Of a DNA stretch of 64,000 bases, positions 34,179 through 44,420 are shown piece by piece. Both the position numbers and the translations under genes were made by a program. Origin of the DNA: Novosphingobium sp. CECT 9465 (lineage in GTDB: Bacteria > Pseudomonadota > Alphaproteobacteria > Sphingomonadales > Sphingomonadaceae); the NCBI RefSeq assembly GCF_920987055.1, contig NZ_CAKLBX010000001.1:2404501-2468500 (forward strand), written 5' to 3'. The notes beneath the pieces are model-generated. The model had not been told where the DNA came from, did no database searches, and saw only the letters and a program-made list of their open reading frames with translations. The stretch's first letter is position 1. The number at the start of each line of letters is the position of its first letter.

Positions 34179-36056
34179 ATGCTGACGATCAACGGCCTTA
34201 CCGTGCGCCTGGGCGGGCGCGACATTCTGTCCGGGGCCACCGTCGCGGTGCCGCCGCGCGCAAAGGTCGGGCTGATCGGCCGCAATGGCGCGGGCAAATC
34301 GACGCTGGTCAAGGCGATCATCGGCGAAATCGAGCCGGACGAAGGCTCGGTCGAGATGCCGCGCCGCACCAAGCTGGGCTACATCGCGCAGGAAGCGCCC
34401 AACGGCGTCAAATCCCCGTTCGAAACGGTGCTCGAATCCGATGTCGAGCGCACCGAACTGCTTGCTGAATCCGAAACCTGCACTGATCCCGACCGTCTGG
34501 GAGACGTGCACGAACGCCTGCTCGCCATCGATGCCTATAGCGCCCCCTCGCGCGCCGCACGCATCCTCATCGGCCTCGGCTTCGACGAAGACATGCAGGC
34601 CCGTCCGCTCGACAGCTTCTCCGGGGGCTGGAAAATGCGCGTCGCGCTCGCCTCGCTGCTGTTCTCCTCGCCCGACGTGATGCTTCTCGACGAACCGTCA
34701 AACCATCTCGATCTTGAAGCAACGCTGTGGCTGGAGAACTTCCTCAAGTCTTACCCCGGCACCCTGATCGTCATCAGCCACGAACGCGATCTGCTCAACA
34801 ATGTGGTCGATCATATCGTCCATCTGCATGCGGGCAAACTCACGCTCTATCCCGGCGGCTACGACAGTTTCGAACGCCAGCGCAACGAACGCCTTGCCCA
34901 GCAGGCCGCCGCGCGCGCCGCGCAGGAAGCGCAGGCCGGCCGCCTGAAGGACTACATCGCCCGCAACAGCGCCCGCGCCTCCACCGCCAAGCAGGCGCAA
35001 TCGCGCGCCAAGATGCTGGCACGGATGCAGCCGATTGCGGCGATGATCGAAGATCCCTCGCTCAGCTTCGATTTTCCCGATCCCGAAGAACTGCGCCCGC
35101 CGCTGATCACGCTCGATCTCGCTTCGGTCGGTTACGCCCCCGGCAAGCCGATCCTGTCGCGACTGAACCTGCGCATCGATCCCGATGATCGCATCGCGCT
35201 GCTCGGCCGCAACGGCAATGGCAAGACCACGCTCGCCCGCCTGATCGCCGCGCAACTGGCGCCGATGGACGGGGCTATGCAGGCCACCGGCAAGATGCAG
35301 GTCGGCTATTTCACGCAGTATCAGGTGGAAGAACTGGCAGGCGCATCCACGCCGCTGGAACTGATGACCCGCGCGATGGAGGGCAAGACGCCCGGCGCGG
35401 TGCGCGCACAGCTTGGCCGCTTCGGCTTTTCCGGGCAGCGCGCCACATCGCAGGTCGGTACGCTTTCCGGCGGTGAACGCGCGCGTCTTGCGCTCGCGCT
35501 GGTCACGCGCGATGCGCCGCACATGCTGGTGCTGGACGAACCGACCAACCACCTCGATATCGATGCGCGCGAAGCGCTCGTCCAGGCGCTAAACACCTAT
35601 CAGGGCGCGGTCATCCTGATCAGCCACGATCGCCACATGGTGGAACTCGTTGCTGACCGGCTCGTGCTGGTCGATGGCGGGACAGCCAGGCCCTATGACG
35701 GCAATATCGAGGATTACATCGATTTCATCCTTGGCCGTAACCAGCCCAAGAGCGGTCAATCGGGCCAGCCCAAGGAAAAGGGCACCGCGCAGGACCGCAA
35801 GGCCCGCGCCATGGCCCGCGACGAATTCAAGGCACTCAAGAAAAAGCAGGCCGAGGCCGAAACCGCCGTCAATAAACTCCAGGCCGAACTCGCCCAGATC
35901 GACCGCGCGATGTTCGAACCCTCAGCCGCAATCCCCGCGCTTGCCAAACTGCCGATGAGCGAACTCTCCCAACGCCGCGGCAAACTCGCCCGCGAACTCG
36001 AACAGGCAGAAGAAGCGTGGATGCTGGCAGGCGAAAAACTCGAATCCGCGAGTTGA
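34179..36056 (+). CDS. ABC-F family ATPase
   Basis: Ribosome-associated ABC-F protein (625 aa) with two nucleotide-binding domains and no membrane part. Walker A motifs GRNGAGKST (34-42) and GRNGNGKTT (about 342-350); signatures SGGWKMRVALASL and LSGGERARLALAL; DEPSNHLDLEATLWL and DEPTNHLDIDAREAL. The inter-domain linker (about 230-285) is rich in Ala and Arg. A C-terminal coiled coil (about 540-620) follows, as in Uup/YheS-type proteins, which act on stalled ribosomes. ATG 34179 is chosen over an upstream TTG. It follows tRNA-Ile2 by 32 bases. Confidence 0.95.
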   Translation: MLTINGLTVRLGGRDILSGATVAVPPRAKVGLIGRNGAGKSTLVKAIIGEIEPDEGSVEMPRRTKLGYIAQEAPNGVKSPFETVLESDVERTELLAESETCTDPDRLGDVHERLLAIDAYSAPSRAARILIGLGFDEDMQARPLDSFSGGWKMRVALASLLFSSPDVMLLDEPSNHLDLEATLWLENFLKSYPGTLIVISHERDLLNNVVDHIVHLHAGKLTLYPGGYDSFERQRNERLAQQAAARAAQEAQAGRLKDYIARNSARASTAKQAQSRAKMLARMQPIAAMIEDPSLSFDFPDPEELRPPLITLDLASVGYAPGKPILSRLNLRIDPDDRIALLGRNGNGKTTLARLIAAQLAPMDGAMQATGKMQVGYFTQYQVEELAGASTPLELMTRAMEGKTPGAVRAQLGRFGFSGQRATSQVGTLSGGERARLALALVTRDAPHMLVLDEPTNHLDIDAREALVQALNTYQGAVILISHDRHMVELVADRLVLVDGGTARPYDGNIEDYIDFILGRNQPKSGQSGQPKEKGTAQDRKARAMARDEFKALKKKQAEAETAVNKLQAELAQIDRAMFEPSAAIPALAKLPMSELSQRRGKLARELEQAEEAWMLAGEKLESAS

Positions 36057-36157
36057 GCGCCGTCCAGACGCAATGGCCAGCGCACCGCGCCACCAAGCCA
36101 TTTTGCCGCATGTTACAGGTGCCTTGAACCATTCCCGCGCCGTGGCGAACAGGAAAA

Positions 36158-36233
36158 TGGTGCCGCTTAGGTGATTCGAACACCTGACCCCATCATTACG
36201 AATGATGTGCTCTACCGACTGAGCTAAAGCGGC
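36158..36233 (-). tRNA. tRNA-Thr (CGT)
   Basis: A 76-base tRNA on the minus strand with acceptor GCCGCTT/AAGCGGC, T-arm GTGTTCGAATCAC, anticodon CGT in ATTCGTAAT and encoded CCA at 36158-36160. Confidence 0.96.
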
Positions 36234-36256
36234 CCGCCTTGGGGGCAGGCGGGCCG
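36231..36256. other. Stem-loop next to tRNA-Thr
   Basis: GGCCCGCC (36231-36238) pairs with GGCGGGCC across about 9 bases, followed on the plus strand by GTTTACTC. It overlaps the first bases of the tRNA. It could be a weak plus-strand terminator or part of the tRNA promoter region; the role is uncertain. Confidence 0.4.
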
Positions 36257-36312
36257 TTTACTCAGGCAGGGGGGGCTAGGCAACCCTTTTTGCGGGAAAT
36301 CTTGCCGATTGC

Positions 36313-37602
36313 CTAAGCCTGCGGGTTCTGGCTCCATTCGATCACCGCTTCGACCATCGCCGATGCAATGTGCGCGATGTCTTCCTCGCCTGCGATCAAT
36401 GGCGGCGTGGTGTACAGGATATCGCGGAACGGGCGCAGCCAGACGCCTCTTTCGATACAGGCGGCGGACAGCCGGTCCGCGGGCGCTGGGCTATCGAACT
36501 GGATCACGCCGATGGCGCCGCGCACCCGCACGTCCCTGACGCCCGGCAATGTTCGCGCCGGTGCCAGCAGGCGTTCAAGCTGCTTGCCGATCGCGCGCGA
36601 CTGTTCCAGCCGGGGCTCGCTTTCGAACAGGTCAAGCGAGGCGTTGGCTGCCGCGCAGCCCATCGCATTGCCCATATAAGTCGGCCCGTGCATCAGCGCA
36701 TGGAGCGGATCGTCAGACAGGAAGCCCTCGTAAATCCGCGCGCTGGCAATCGTGGCGGCCAATGGCAGCGTACCGCCGGTCAGCGCCTTGGACAGCGTGA
36801 CGATATCAGGCTGGACGCCCGCAATCTGGCAGGCGAACAGCGCATCGCCCAGCCGCCCCAGCCCGACGAATATCTCGTCGAAGATCAGCAGGAGGTCGTG
36901 CGCGTCCGCCAGCCGGCGCAACGCCTGCAAGGTAAAGGGATCATGGAACACCATGCCGCCTGCGCCCTGCACCAGCGGCTCGACGATGATTCCGGCAAGC
37001 TCCCCACGGTGCCGGTTAATCAATTCGCCGAGCGCGATTTCGTCAGCGGCATCGCGGGGCAGATCGACAACCACCTGTTCGAGCAGCGCCCCCTTGAACA
37101 GGCTGTGCATCCCCTCGTCCGGGTCACACACGCTCATCGTGGCGAAGGTATCGCCGTGGTAGCCACCGCGAAAGCACAGGAACTTGACCCTGCGCTGACC
37201 CCGGTTGAGCCAGAACTGCGCGGCCATCTTCATCGCGACCTCGACCGCGACTGACCCTGAATCGCTGAAGAACACATGATCGAGATCGCCCGGCAGAAGG
37301 TTCGCCAGCCGCTCCGCCAGGATATAGGCCTGTTCGTGGGCCAGACCGCCCAGCATGACGTGAGGAAGCGTCTGCAACTGGCGCTGGACCGCCGCCTCGA
37401 TATGCGGATGGCGATAACCGTGGACAGTGGCCCACCAGCTTGAAATGCCGTCCACCAGTTCGCGCCCGTCCGCGAGTATCAGGCGCATGCCGCTGGCCGA
37501 GGCGACCGGCAGCGGTGGCCGCGCGGTCTGCATCTGGGTGTAGGGCAGCCACACATGCCTGCGCCCGCTGGCATACCAATCGGGTTCGCGCGTCATCATC
37601 AT
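36313..37602 (-). CDS. bioA: Adenosylmethionine--8-amino-7-oxononanoate aminotransferase
   Basis: PLP enzyme making 7,8-diaminopelargonate in biotin synthesis (429 aa). Family marks: SSWWATVHGYRHP with the BioA-specific SWW (55-57), GSVAVEVAMKMA, FRGGYHGDT, the PLP aspartate D242 (FDEIFVGLGR) and Schiff-base lysine K272 (TLSKALTGG). GPTYMGNAMGCAAA near the end also fits BioA rather than other class III transaminases. No other bio gene is adjacent, which is unusual. The LigT-like gene ends 46 bases upstream. Confidence 0.95.
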   Translation of the reverse strand: MMMTREPDWYASGRRHVWLPYTQMQTARPPLPVASASGMRLILADGRELVDGISSWWATVHGYRHPHIEAAVQRQLQTLPHVMLGGLAHEQAYILAERLANLLPGDLDHVFFSDSGSVAVEVAMKMAAQFWLNRGQRRVKFLCFRGGYHGDTFATMSVCDPDEGMHSLFKGALLEQVVVDLPRDAADEIALGELINRHRGELAGIIVEPLVQGAGGMVFHDPFTLQALRRLADAHDLLLIFDEIFVGLGRLGDALFACQIAGVQPDIVTLSKALTGGTLPLAATIASARIYEGFLSDDPLHALMHGPTYMGNAMGCAAANASLDLFESEPRLEQSRAIGKQLERLLAPARTLPGVRDVRVRGAIGVIQFDSPAPADRLSAACIERGVWLRPFRDILYTTPPLIAGEEDIAHIASAMVEAVIEWSQNPQA

Positions 37603-37648
37603 CTCCGGGTCATTCCGCCGCCGCCGATGCCCTTAACTGTGCCACGGT

Positions 37649-38200
37649 TCAAGCGTGCTGACGGCGCTGGCTGGTCACCCCGCGAAAGGCCCAGCGTCCG
37701 GCATCGCTCCACGGCCCGCCCATGTAGTGATGCAGCGCCAATCCGGCGAAGGAAAAGCTGCGCGGGACAAATGTTTCGCGCAGGCTCGACTGGAGCGCGA
37801 TGGCATCCTTGCGCAGGACCTTGTTTTGCACGGTCACATGCAGGCGGGGCACCTGATCGTCCTGTCGGCTCAAAAGCCCGTGAAAATGATCGGCAATCCC
37901 GTCACGCAACGCGAGCATGCCGGGGCTGTCTATCCTGAACGCCGTCCCGCCGCCCAGATCCATGACATCGCAGAGCCGCGCCTCCACCGGCGGGTTCTGA
38001 CCGGCAATGCGGGCAAGCAATGCCCGCGCTTCATCCAGCACATGGTAAGGCAAGGCGTGGAACAGCGTGACATGCGCGCGCAGGTGATTGCGTTCCGGGG
38101 GAAAATGCGCCCGGCGCAATCCGTCCGCCCACGATTGCAGCGGCGCGGGCAGTTCAGCCGTGACGATCAGCGGAGCGTTGAGAGGAGCGGTTGCTTGCAC
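37649..38200 (-). CDS. 2'-5' RNA ligase / cyclic phosphodiesterase-like protein
   Basis: 2H phosphoesterase superfamily member (183 aa). Both catalytic His-x-Thr motifs are visible: HVTLFHAL (about 43-50) and HVTVQNKV (about 121-128). Substrates in the family include RNA 2',3'-cyclic phosphates and 2'-5' linked RNA; the one here is unknown. It lies upstream of bioA on the same strand with a 46-base gap. Confidence 0.85.
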   Translation of the reverse strand: MQATAPLNAPLIVTAELPAPLQSWADGLRRAHFPPERNHLRAHVTLFHALPYHVLDEARALLARIAGQNPPVEARLCDVMDLGGGTAFRIDSPGMLALRDGIADHFHGLLSRQDDQVPRLHVTVQNKVLRKDAIALQSSLRETFVPRSFSFAGLALHHYMGGPWSDAGRWAFRGVTSQRRQHA

Positions 38201-38432
38201 ACTGCAAACTTTCGCAGGTCATGCAGCAAAGGCAAGCGCGGCAAAAGGGAATGACGGGAACATTCGGCAAAGTCGAGGCGGGCTGCTTTCACGACCCATC
38301 CGGCCAAGCCGCAATGTTCCCTGGATTCCGGGCGAAGCGATGCAATCGCCCCGAGCCTCCGTAAATCATCTTACGGCCTGTGCGTTAAAAATATAGCACT
38401 TATTGGCCAAACTGGATCGTTCAGCCGCGCGG

Positions 38433-39407
38433 CTACATGTCTCCGCGCGCCTTGCGCAGGGCGAACCATTTGGCAACATTGGCATTATGTTGCGCCAGCG
38501 TATCGGCAAAAACATGGCCGCCGGAACCATCTGCAACCATGAACAGCGCATTCGTTTCGGCCGGATCAAGCACCGCTGCAATCGAATCGCGCCCCGGATT
38601 GGTGATCGGTCCCTTTGGCAGCCCGACCATCGTATAAGTGTTGTACCCGTTCACCGCCTGAATCTCGGACTGGCGGATGCGGCGACCCAGCGGTTTTCCG
38701 CGCGTGATCGGATAGATGATCGTGGGATCGGCCTGAAGGAGCATGCCCTGCCGCAACCGGTTGGAATAAAGCCCGGCAACCATGCGACGCTCTTCGGGCT
38801 TGCCGGTTTCCTTTTCCACGATCGAGGCAAGGATGAGCGCCTCCTGTGGTGTCTTGGCCACCGTTCGCCCTGTCCGTTTGGCCCACAGTTCCGCGAGCGT
38901 ACGGTCCATCGCTGCCTGCATGCGTTTGAGCACGGCCGCGCGCGCCTCGCCCTTCTGCCAATCGTAGCTGTCAGGCAGAACCGTGCCCTCTTCCGGCACG
39001 GCGACCGGCCCGATGAGATCCTTGTTCGCCATGAGACGATCGGCGACCATCACCGAGGGCATGCCTTCGGGAATGGTGACGAGGCGACGGATCACCTTGT
39101 CGCCTTTGAGGATTTCAAGGATCGTCGCTTCGCTGGCCCCCTTGGGCAGAAGGAACGATCCGGCCTTGACCTCGGTCCCGCCACCAAGCAGCCTTGCCCG
39201 CAGCTTGAACATCGTGGCGGAGTCAACCGCCCCCGCCGCCTCAAGGTCGTCAGCCAGCGCGCTCAGGCCTTCGCCCTCGCCAACGTCGAACTCCAGTTGC
39301 TTTTCGAGCGGCCCGCCTGTGTACCAGCCTCCGGCGATCCACGCCAGAATGGCAAGCGCGCCAAGCAGCACTGCAAGAAACGGCAACCTCGACCGGCGAC
39401 GGGCCAC
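38433..39407 (-). CDS. mltG: Endolytic murein transglycosylase MltG
   Basis: Inner-membrane lytic transglycosylase that ends nascent peptidoglycan strands (324 aa). One N-terminal membrane helix (LPFLAVLLGALAILAWIAGG) is followed by a LysM-like part and the YceG domain: VTIPEGMPSVMVADRL, ILASIVEKETGKPEERRMVA with the catalytic Glu, and LLQADPTIIY. It follows fabF by 11 bases, as in many alphaproteobacteria. The 232 bases between its stop and the LigT gene show only a short CCGTAA/TTACGG hairpin at 38359-38376. Confidence 0.95.
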   Translation of the reverse strand: MARRRSRLPFLAVLLGALAILAWIAGGWYTGGPLEKQLEFDVGEGEGLSALADDLEAAGAVDSATMFKLRARLLGGGTEVKAGSFLLPKGASEATILEILKGDKVIRRLVTIPEGMPSVMVADRLMANKDLIGPVAVPEEGTVLPDSYDWQKGEARAAVLKRMQAAMDRTLAELWAKRTGRTVAKTPQEALILASIVEKETGKPEERRMVAGLYSNRLRQGMLLQADPTIIYPITRGKPLGRRIRQSEIQAVNGYNTYTMVGLPKGPITNPGRDSIAAVLDPAETNALFMVADGSGGHVFADTLAQHNANVAKWFALRKARGDM

Positions 39408-39418
39408 AGCCCAGCCCC

Positions 39419-40684
39419 TCAGTCTTCCACCGATTTGACGACAAGGCTCGCGTTGGTGCCGCCAAAACCGAACGAATTGTTCAGCGCGGCACGGACCCGG
39501 CGCTTCTTGGCGACGTGCGGAACAAGGTCCACGCCCACGCAGCTATCGCTAGGGGTGTCGAGGTTCAGCGTCGGCGGCACGATCTGATCGCGCAATGCCA
39601 GAATGCAGAAAATCGTCTCGACCGCGCCCGCGCCACCCAGCAGGTGACCGATGGCCGATTTGGTCGAGGACATCGACACATCGTCGATGGCAGTGCCGAA
39701 CAGGCGGCGCACCGCGCCCAGTTCCAGCTCGTCGCCCAGCGGCGTCGACGTGCCGTGCGCATTGACATAGTCGATGTCGGCAGGGGTCATGCCCGCCTTC
39801 TTCAAGGCCATTTCCATCGAACGGAACGCGCCCGAACCTTCGGGATGAGGTGCCGTCACATGATAGGCATCACCCGACAGGCCATAGCCGACAACTTCGG
39901 CATAGATCTTCGCGCCGCGCGCCTTGGCATGTTCGTATTCTTCGAGAACGACCACGCCCGCGCCTTCGCCCATGACGAAACCGTCACGCGCCTGATCGTA
40001 AGGGCGGCTGGCCTTGGTCGGATCATCGTTGAACCCGGTTGAAAGCGCGCGGGCCTGTGCAAAACCGGCAATCCCGATCGGGCAGATCGTGCCTTCGGCA
40101 CCGCCCGCCAGCATGATGTCGGCATCGTCGTCGCGGATCATGCGCGCGGCATCGCCGATCGAATGCGCGCCGGTGGAACACGCGGTGACCACCGCGTGGT
40201 TCGGACCCATCAGGCCGTACTTGATCGATACCTGCCCGGATATCAGGTTGATCAGACGACCATGGACGAAGTGCGGGCTGACGCGCGTCGGCCCCTTGGC
40301 CGCCAGCACCAGCGATTCGCTTTCGATTCCCGGCAGGCCGCCAATGCCCGATCCGATCGAGCAGCCTGCGCGATAGCGCATGGCTTCGGGCATGTCCTCC
40401 AGCCCGGCGTCCTCGATGGCCTGTCCCGCAGCGTCAATGCCATATACGATGAACGGATCGACCTGGCGCTGGACCTTGTGATCCACGCGCTTGTTCGCGT
40501 CGAAGCCGTATTCATGGTCGGCCGGCTTCACCTCGCAGGCGATGCGGCACTTCTGGTCGCTGGCATCGAAACGCGTGATCGGGCCTGCGCCAGACTTTCC
40601 GGCAAGCAGGTTCTTCCACACGGTTTCCACGTCCGCGCCCAGCGGGGTGACGAGGCCAAGTCCGGTTACGACGACACGACGCAT
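39419..40684 (-). CDS. fabF: 3-oxoacyl-[acyl-carrier-protein] synthase II
   Basis: Condensing enzyme of fatty acid elongation (421 aa). The catalytic Cys169 lies in VVTACSTGAHSIG; the two histidines lie in NAHGTSTPLGD and AIGHLLGGAGAVE; the C-terminus has NNSFGFGGTNAS. ATG 40684 (MRRVVVTGLG) with GGAG upstream is the family start, although the frame is open to 40918. It lies between acpP and mltG, separated from acpP by a 148-base spacer with a palindrome. Confidence 0.97.
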   Translation of the reverse strand: MRRVVVTGLGLVTPLGADVETVWKNLLAGKSGAGPITRFDASDQKCRIACEVKPADHEYGFDANKRVDHKVQRQVDPFIVYGIDAAGQAIEDAGLEDMPEAMRYRAGCSIGSGIGGLPGIESESLVLAAKGPTRVSPHFVHGRLINLISGQVSIKYGLMGPNHAVVTACSTGAHSIGDAARMIRDDDADIMLAGGAEGTICPIGIAGFAQARALSTGFNDDPTKASRPYDQARDGFVMGEGAGVVVLEEYEHAKARGAKIYAEVVGYGLSGDAYHVTAPHPEGSGAFRSMEMALKKAGMTPADIDYVNAHGTSTPLGDELELGAVRRLFGTAIDDVSMSSTKSAIGHLLGGAGAVETIFCILALRDQIVPPTLNLDTPSDSCVGVDLVPHVAKKRRVRAALNNSFGFGGTNASLVVKSVED

Positions 40685-40730
40685 TGTATTCTCCGGGAAA
40701 TATGCAAACAGGCCCAGCCCCGAAAGAGAG

Positions 40731-40806
40731 GCTGAGCCTGCCGAAGTCCTCCCCTGCCCTGCCCATCGGGGCCGGACGGCTCCACGGTCCGCGTCCTGCG
40801 CAGGAC
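40731..40806. promoter_or_regulatory. acpP-fabF spacer: palindrome and REP-like fragment
   Basis: GTCCTGCGCAGGAC (40793-40806) is a perfect 14-base palindrome inside a longer GC-rich fold, 27 bases after the acpP stop. GCTGAGCCTGCCGAAG (40731-40746) matches the REP core GCTGAGCTTGTCGAAG at 14 of 16 positions. A structure lowering read-through from acpP into fabF is possible; inferred only. Confidence 0.4.
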
Positions 40807-40832
40807 CGGGAACCCCGGGTGGATCTGGGCGA

Positions 40833-41069
40833 TCAGCCCTTGTTTTCGTCGATGTACTTGATCGCGTCCTGCACGGTCGAGATCTTCTCGGCCGCATCGT
40901 CGGGGATCTCGACGCCAAATTCTTCTTCGAAGGCCATCACCAGCTCGACGATGTCGAGCGAGTCTGCGCCCAGATCGTCGATGAAGCTGGCTTCTTCGGT
41001 GACCTTGTCAGCCTCGACGCCGAGGTGCTCGACAACGATCTTCTTTACGCGGTCGGCGGTATCGCTCAT
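40833..41069 (-). CDS. acpP: Acyl carrier protein
   Basis: Carrier of growing acyl chains (78 aa, acidic). Ser37 in [14 protein letters not shown] is the 4'-phosphopantetheine site. Full-length match including the C-terminal [13 protein letters not shown]. It leads the acpP-fabF-mltG cluster; the 127-base gap to aspS upstream probably holds its promoter. Confidence 0.98.
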   Translation of the reverse strand: MSDTADRVKKIVVEHLGVEADKVTEEASFIDDLGADSLDIVELVMAFEEEFGVEIPDDAAEKISTVQDAIKYIDENKG

Positions 41070-41196
41070 GAAATGCCCCTTCGAAGGAAAGCTGTTGGTT
41101 CTGGTTCGGCTTTCGCCCTAATGAACGGATTGAAGGCTGGCAAGTGGTGTGGTGCGGAACATCACAGACCACGCACCATCCGGCTTGTCCCCCGCC

Positions 41197-42990
41197 TTAT
41201 CCTTTCGCCTGTTCGACCACGCGCACATGCAGTTCGCGCAACTGCTTCAGCCCCGCCGGAGACGGCGCGCCCATCAGCAGATCTTCGGCGCGCTGGTTCA
41301 TCGGGAACAGCGTGATCTCGCGCAGGTTCTGCGCACCGCAGATCAGCATGACGATACGATCCACACCTGCGGCCATGCCGCCGTGCGGCGGTGCGCCATA
41401 CTGAAACGCGCGATACAGCCCGCCAAAACGCTCTTCCACATCAGCTTTCGAAAGGCCGACCAGTTCGAACGCCTTGACCATGGTTTCGGGCGACTGGTTG
41501 CGGATTGAACCAGACGCAATCTCGAAGCCGTTGCAAACAAGATCGTACTGAAACGCATTGATCGTCAACGGATCCTGCGTGTTCAACGCTTCGAGACCAC
41601 CCTGCGGCATCGAGAACGGGTTGTGGCTGAATTCGACCTTCTTGTTGTCCTCGTCCCATTCGTAGAACGGGAAATCGACGATCCAGCACAGTTCGAAGCG
41701 GTCCTTGTCGATCAGACCAAGCTGTTCGCCCACGCGGGTCCGGGCAAGACCAGCCAGCTTTGCCGCCTGCTCTTCCTTGCCGGCGGCAAAGAAGCAGCCG
41801 TCATCTGGTCCCAGACCCAGCGCATCGAACAGCGCCGCCATCTTGTCCTCGCCGTGATTCTTCGCAATCGGTCCGCCGAACACGCCAGCCTTGCGGGTGG
41901 CATAGCCCAGCCCGGCATGGCCTTCGGCGCGCGCCCAATCGTTCATCTCATCGAAGAACTTGCGGCTCTTGTCCGCCGTGTTCGGTGCGGGGATCAGGCG
42001 CACGGTGCCGCCGCTGCCCACGATCTTCTCGAACAGGCCAAAACCGGATTCGCGGAACTCTTCTGACACATCGCGGATGATGATCGGGTTGCGCAGGTCC
42101 GGCTTGTCCGAGCCATACTTGAGCATCGATTCGGCATAGGGAATGCGCGGGAAGCTGCCAATCGGCGTAACCGCCCGAACTTTTCCGTCCTTGGCGGCAA
42201 AAGCTTCAAACACGCCGCCGATCACTGGCTCCATCGTTTCCCACACTTCTTCCTGGGTCACGAAGCTCATTTCCAGATCGAGCTGGTAGAATTCGCCCGG
42301 CAAGCGGTCAGCGCGCGGGTCTTCGTCGCGGAAGCACGGGGCGATCTGGAAGTAGCGGTCGAAGCCCGCCACCATCAGCAACTGCTTGTACTGCTGCGGC
42401 GCCTGCGGCAGCGCATAGAACTTGCCCGGATGAATGCGGCTCGGCACGAGGAAATCGCGCGCGCCTTCGGGCGACGATGCGGTCAGGATCGGCGTCGAAT
42501 ATTCGGTGAAGCCTGCGCCTTCCATGCGGCGACGCATGTCCGATATGACCTTGGTGCGGGTCACGATGTTGGCGTGGAGCGTCTCGCGGCGCAGGTCGAG
42601 GAAGCGATAGCGCAGGCGGATGTCTTCGGGATATTCCTGCTCGCCCGCCACCGGCATCGGCAGTTCTTCAGCAGCGGAAAGTACCGTGGCCCCGCGCGCG
42701 TAAACCTCGATCGCGCCGGTCGGCAGGTTCGGGTTCACCGTGCCTTCTGACCGCGCCTTCACGGTGCCATCGATGGTAACCACCGATTCCACGCGAAGTC
42801 CTTCAAGGATCGCCAGCGCCGGGCTGTCCACGTCCGCTACGATCTGCGTCATGCCATAGTGATCGCGCAGATCGACGAACAGCACGCCGCCGTGATCGCG
42901 CTTGCGATGCACCCAGCCCGAAAGGCGGACGGTCTGTCCGACATCACCGCGCGTCAGGGCGCCGCAGGTATGGGAACGATAAAGGTGCAT
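41197..42990 (-). CDS. aspS: Aspartyl-tRNA synthetase
   Basis: Class IIb aminoacyl-tRNA synthetase (597 aa). The N-terminal OB-fold anticodon domain begins [18 protein letters not shown] with [19 protein letters not shown]; motif 2 region is [11 protein letters not shown] / [11 protein letters not shown]; the bacterial insertion (GAD domain) is present; motif 3 is [15 protein letters not shown] 42990 is the family start. The bacterial-type architecture leaves open whether it also charges tRNA-Asn. It is divergent from rnd with 176 bases between starts. Confidence 0.97.
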   Translation of the reverse strand: MHLYRSHTCGALTRGDVGQTVRLSGWVHRKRDHGGVLFVDLRDHYGMTQIVADVDSPALAILEGLRVESVVTIDGTVKARSEGTVNPNLPTGAIEVYARGATVLSAAEELPMPVAGEQEYPEDIRLRYRFLDLRRETLHANIVTRTKVISDMRRRMEGAGFTEYSTPILTASSPEGARDFLVPSRIHPGKFYALPQAPQQYKQLLMVAGFDRYFQIAPCFRDEDPRADRLPGEFYQLDLEMSFVTQEEVWETMEPVIGGVFEAFAAKDGKVRAVTPIGSFPRIPYAESMLKYGSDKPDLRNPIIIRDVSEEFRESGFGLFEKIVGSGGTVRLIPAPNTADKSRKFFDEMNDWARAEGHAGLGYATRKAGVFGGPIAKNHGEDKMAALFDALGLGPDDGCFFAAGKEEQAAKLAGLARTRVGEQLGLIDKDRFELCWIVDFPFYEWDEDNKKVEFSHNPFSMPQGGLEALNTQDPLTINAFQYDLVCNGFEIASGSIRNQSPETMVKAFELVGLSKADVEERFGGLYRAFQYGAPPHGGMAAGVDRIVMLICGAQNLREITLFPMNQRAEDLLMGAPSPAGLKQLRELHVRVVEQAKG

Positions 42991-43166
42991 CGAAACTCTT
43001 TCCAATCGGTCTGCAATCGGGCAGGGGAAACAAGCGCGGCTAACAGGCGATGGCCGCAGATTTGTCAAGCCACAGCCCCCATTGCCAACGTGGGCGGGCG
43101 AAGACGAAGTCCCCGGCAGGGGGCACCACCGGGCCGCGTATCACGCGCGCCATACAGAAAAGACCG

Positions 43167-44396
43167 ATGAAGATACATCCCCTCATCACCACGACCGAAG
43201 CCCTGACCGAACTTTGCGACAGGCTGGCCAAAGCAGATTTCGTCACGGTCGATACCGAATTCATGCGTGAAAACACCTATTGGCCCGAACTGTGCCTGGT
43301 GCAGATCGCCGATGACAAGGAAGCCGCGGCGATCGATCCGCTCGCGCCCGGTATCGACCTGAAACCGCTGCTCGACCTGATGTGCGACAATGAGGACGTG
43401 CTGAAGATCTTCCATGCAGGCGGCCAGGATGTGGAAATCATCTATAACCTCACAGGCAAGACCCCTCACCCGATCTTCGATACGCAGATTGCGATGATGG
43501 CGGTCAGCCAGTCCGAACAGATCGGCTATTCCAACCTTGTCGAATCATGGCTCGGCCTGTCGATCGACAAGGGCGCGCGCTTTACCGACTGGTCGCGTCG
43601 CCCGCTCACCGAACGCCAGATCGAATATGCCATCGGCGACGTCACGCATCTTTCGAAGATTTTCCCCAAGCTGCTGAAGCGGCTGATCAAGACCGGGCGT
43701 GGTGCATGGCTCGACATCGAGATGGAAAAGCTGGCCGACCCTGACAATTACCGCGCAGACATGGAAACCGTGTGGCAGAAAATCCGCGCCCCCAGCCGCA
43801 ATCCCGCCGTGCTCGGCCGGTTGAAGGCGCTTGCTGCATGGCGTGAACGCGAAGCGATGGACAAGAACATACCGCGCGGCCGCATCATGCGCGATGAAAC
43901 ACTGGCCGATATCGCCAGTCACCCCCCGCGCGATCAGGCAGATCTTGCGAAGGTGCGCGGCCTTTCATCGGGCTGGAAGGAAAACGACATTGGCCGCCGC
44001 CTGATGCAGGTCATCGCCGATGCCAAGCCGCTGACCGAAGCCGAAATGCCGCCCAAGACTCCGCGCGGCGCCCCGCTGGGCAAGGAAGGCGCGCTGGTTG
44101 CCGATTTGCTCAAGCTGCTGCTGAAGATCCGCAGCCGCGAGATCGACATTGCCGCGCGCCTGCTTGCCCGCACAGACGATCTCGAACTGCTCGCCGCCGG
44201 CCAGCGCAAGAACCTCGCCATCCTTGAAGGCTGGCGCTTCGACCAGTTCGGTCGCGATGCGCTCGAACTGGTCGAAGGCAAGCTTGCCTTCGCGGTGGTC
44301 AATGGCAAGCTCAAGATGGCGCATATCGACAATATCGCGGACAGGGACGATGCAGCCGCCGAGGTTGCGGAAGTCGTCGTGCACATCGACGAATAG
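43167..44396 (+). CDS. rnd: Ribonuclease D
   Basis: 3'-5' exoribonuclease trimming tRNA and other small RNAs (409 aa). DEDD catalytic motifs: D29-x-E31 in FVTVDTEFMREN, IFHAGGQDVEII, and a C-terminal Asp in YAIGDVTHL. HRDC domains follow (about 210-290 and onward), with the segment RVLKAL-like GRLKALAAWRE. ATG 43167 is the family start. A perfect inverted repeat begins 25 bases after the stop. Confidence 0.95.
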   Translation: MKIHPLITTTEALTELCDRLAKADFVTVDTEFMRENTYWPELCLVQIADDKEAAAIDPLAPGIDLKPLLDLMCDNEDVLKIFHAGGQDVEIIYNLTGKTPHPIFDTQIAMMAVSQSEQIGYSNLVESWLGLSIDKGARFTDWSRRPLTERQIEYAIGDVTHLSKIFPKLLKRLIKTGRGAWLDIEMEKLADPDNYRADMETVWQKIRAPSRNPAVLGRLKALAAWREREAMDKNIPRGRIMRDETLADIASHPPRDQADLAKVRGLSSGWKENDIGRRLMQVIADAKPLTEAEMPPKTPRGAPLGKEGALVADLLKLLLKIRSREIDIAARLLARTDDLELLAAGQRKNLAILEGWRFDQFGRDALELVEGKLAFAVVNGKLKMAHIDNIADRDDAAAEVAEVVVHIDE

Positions 44397-44420
44397 CCCC
44401 CTATGCTCCATCCCTCTTCT

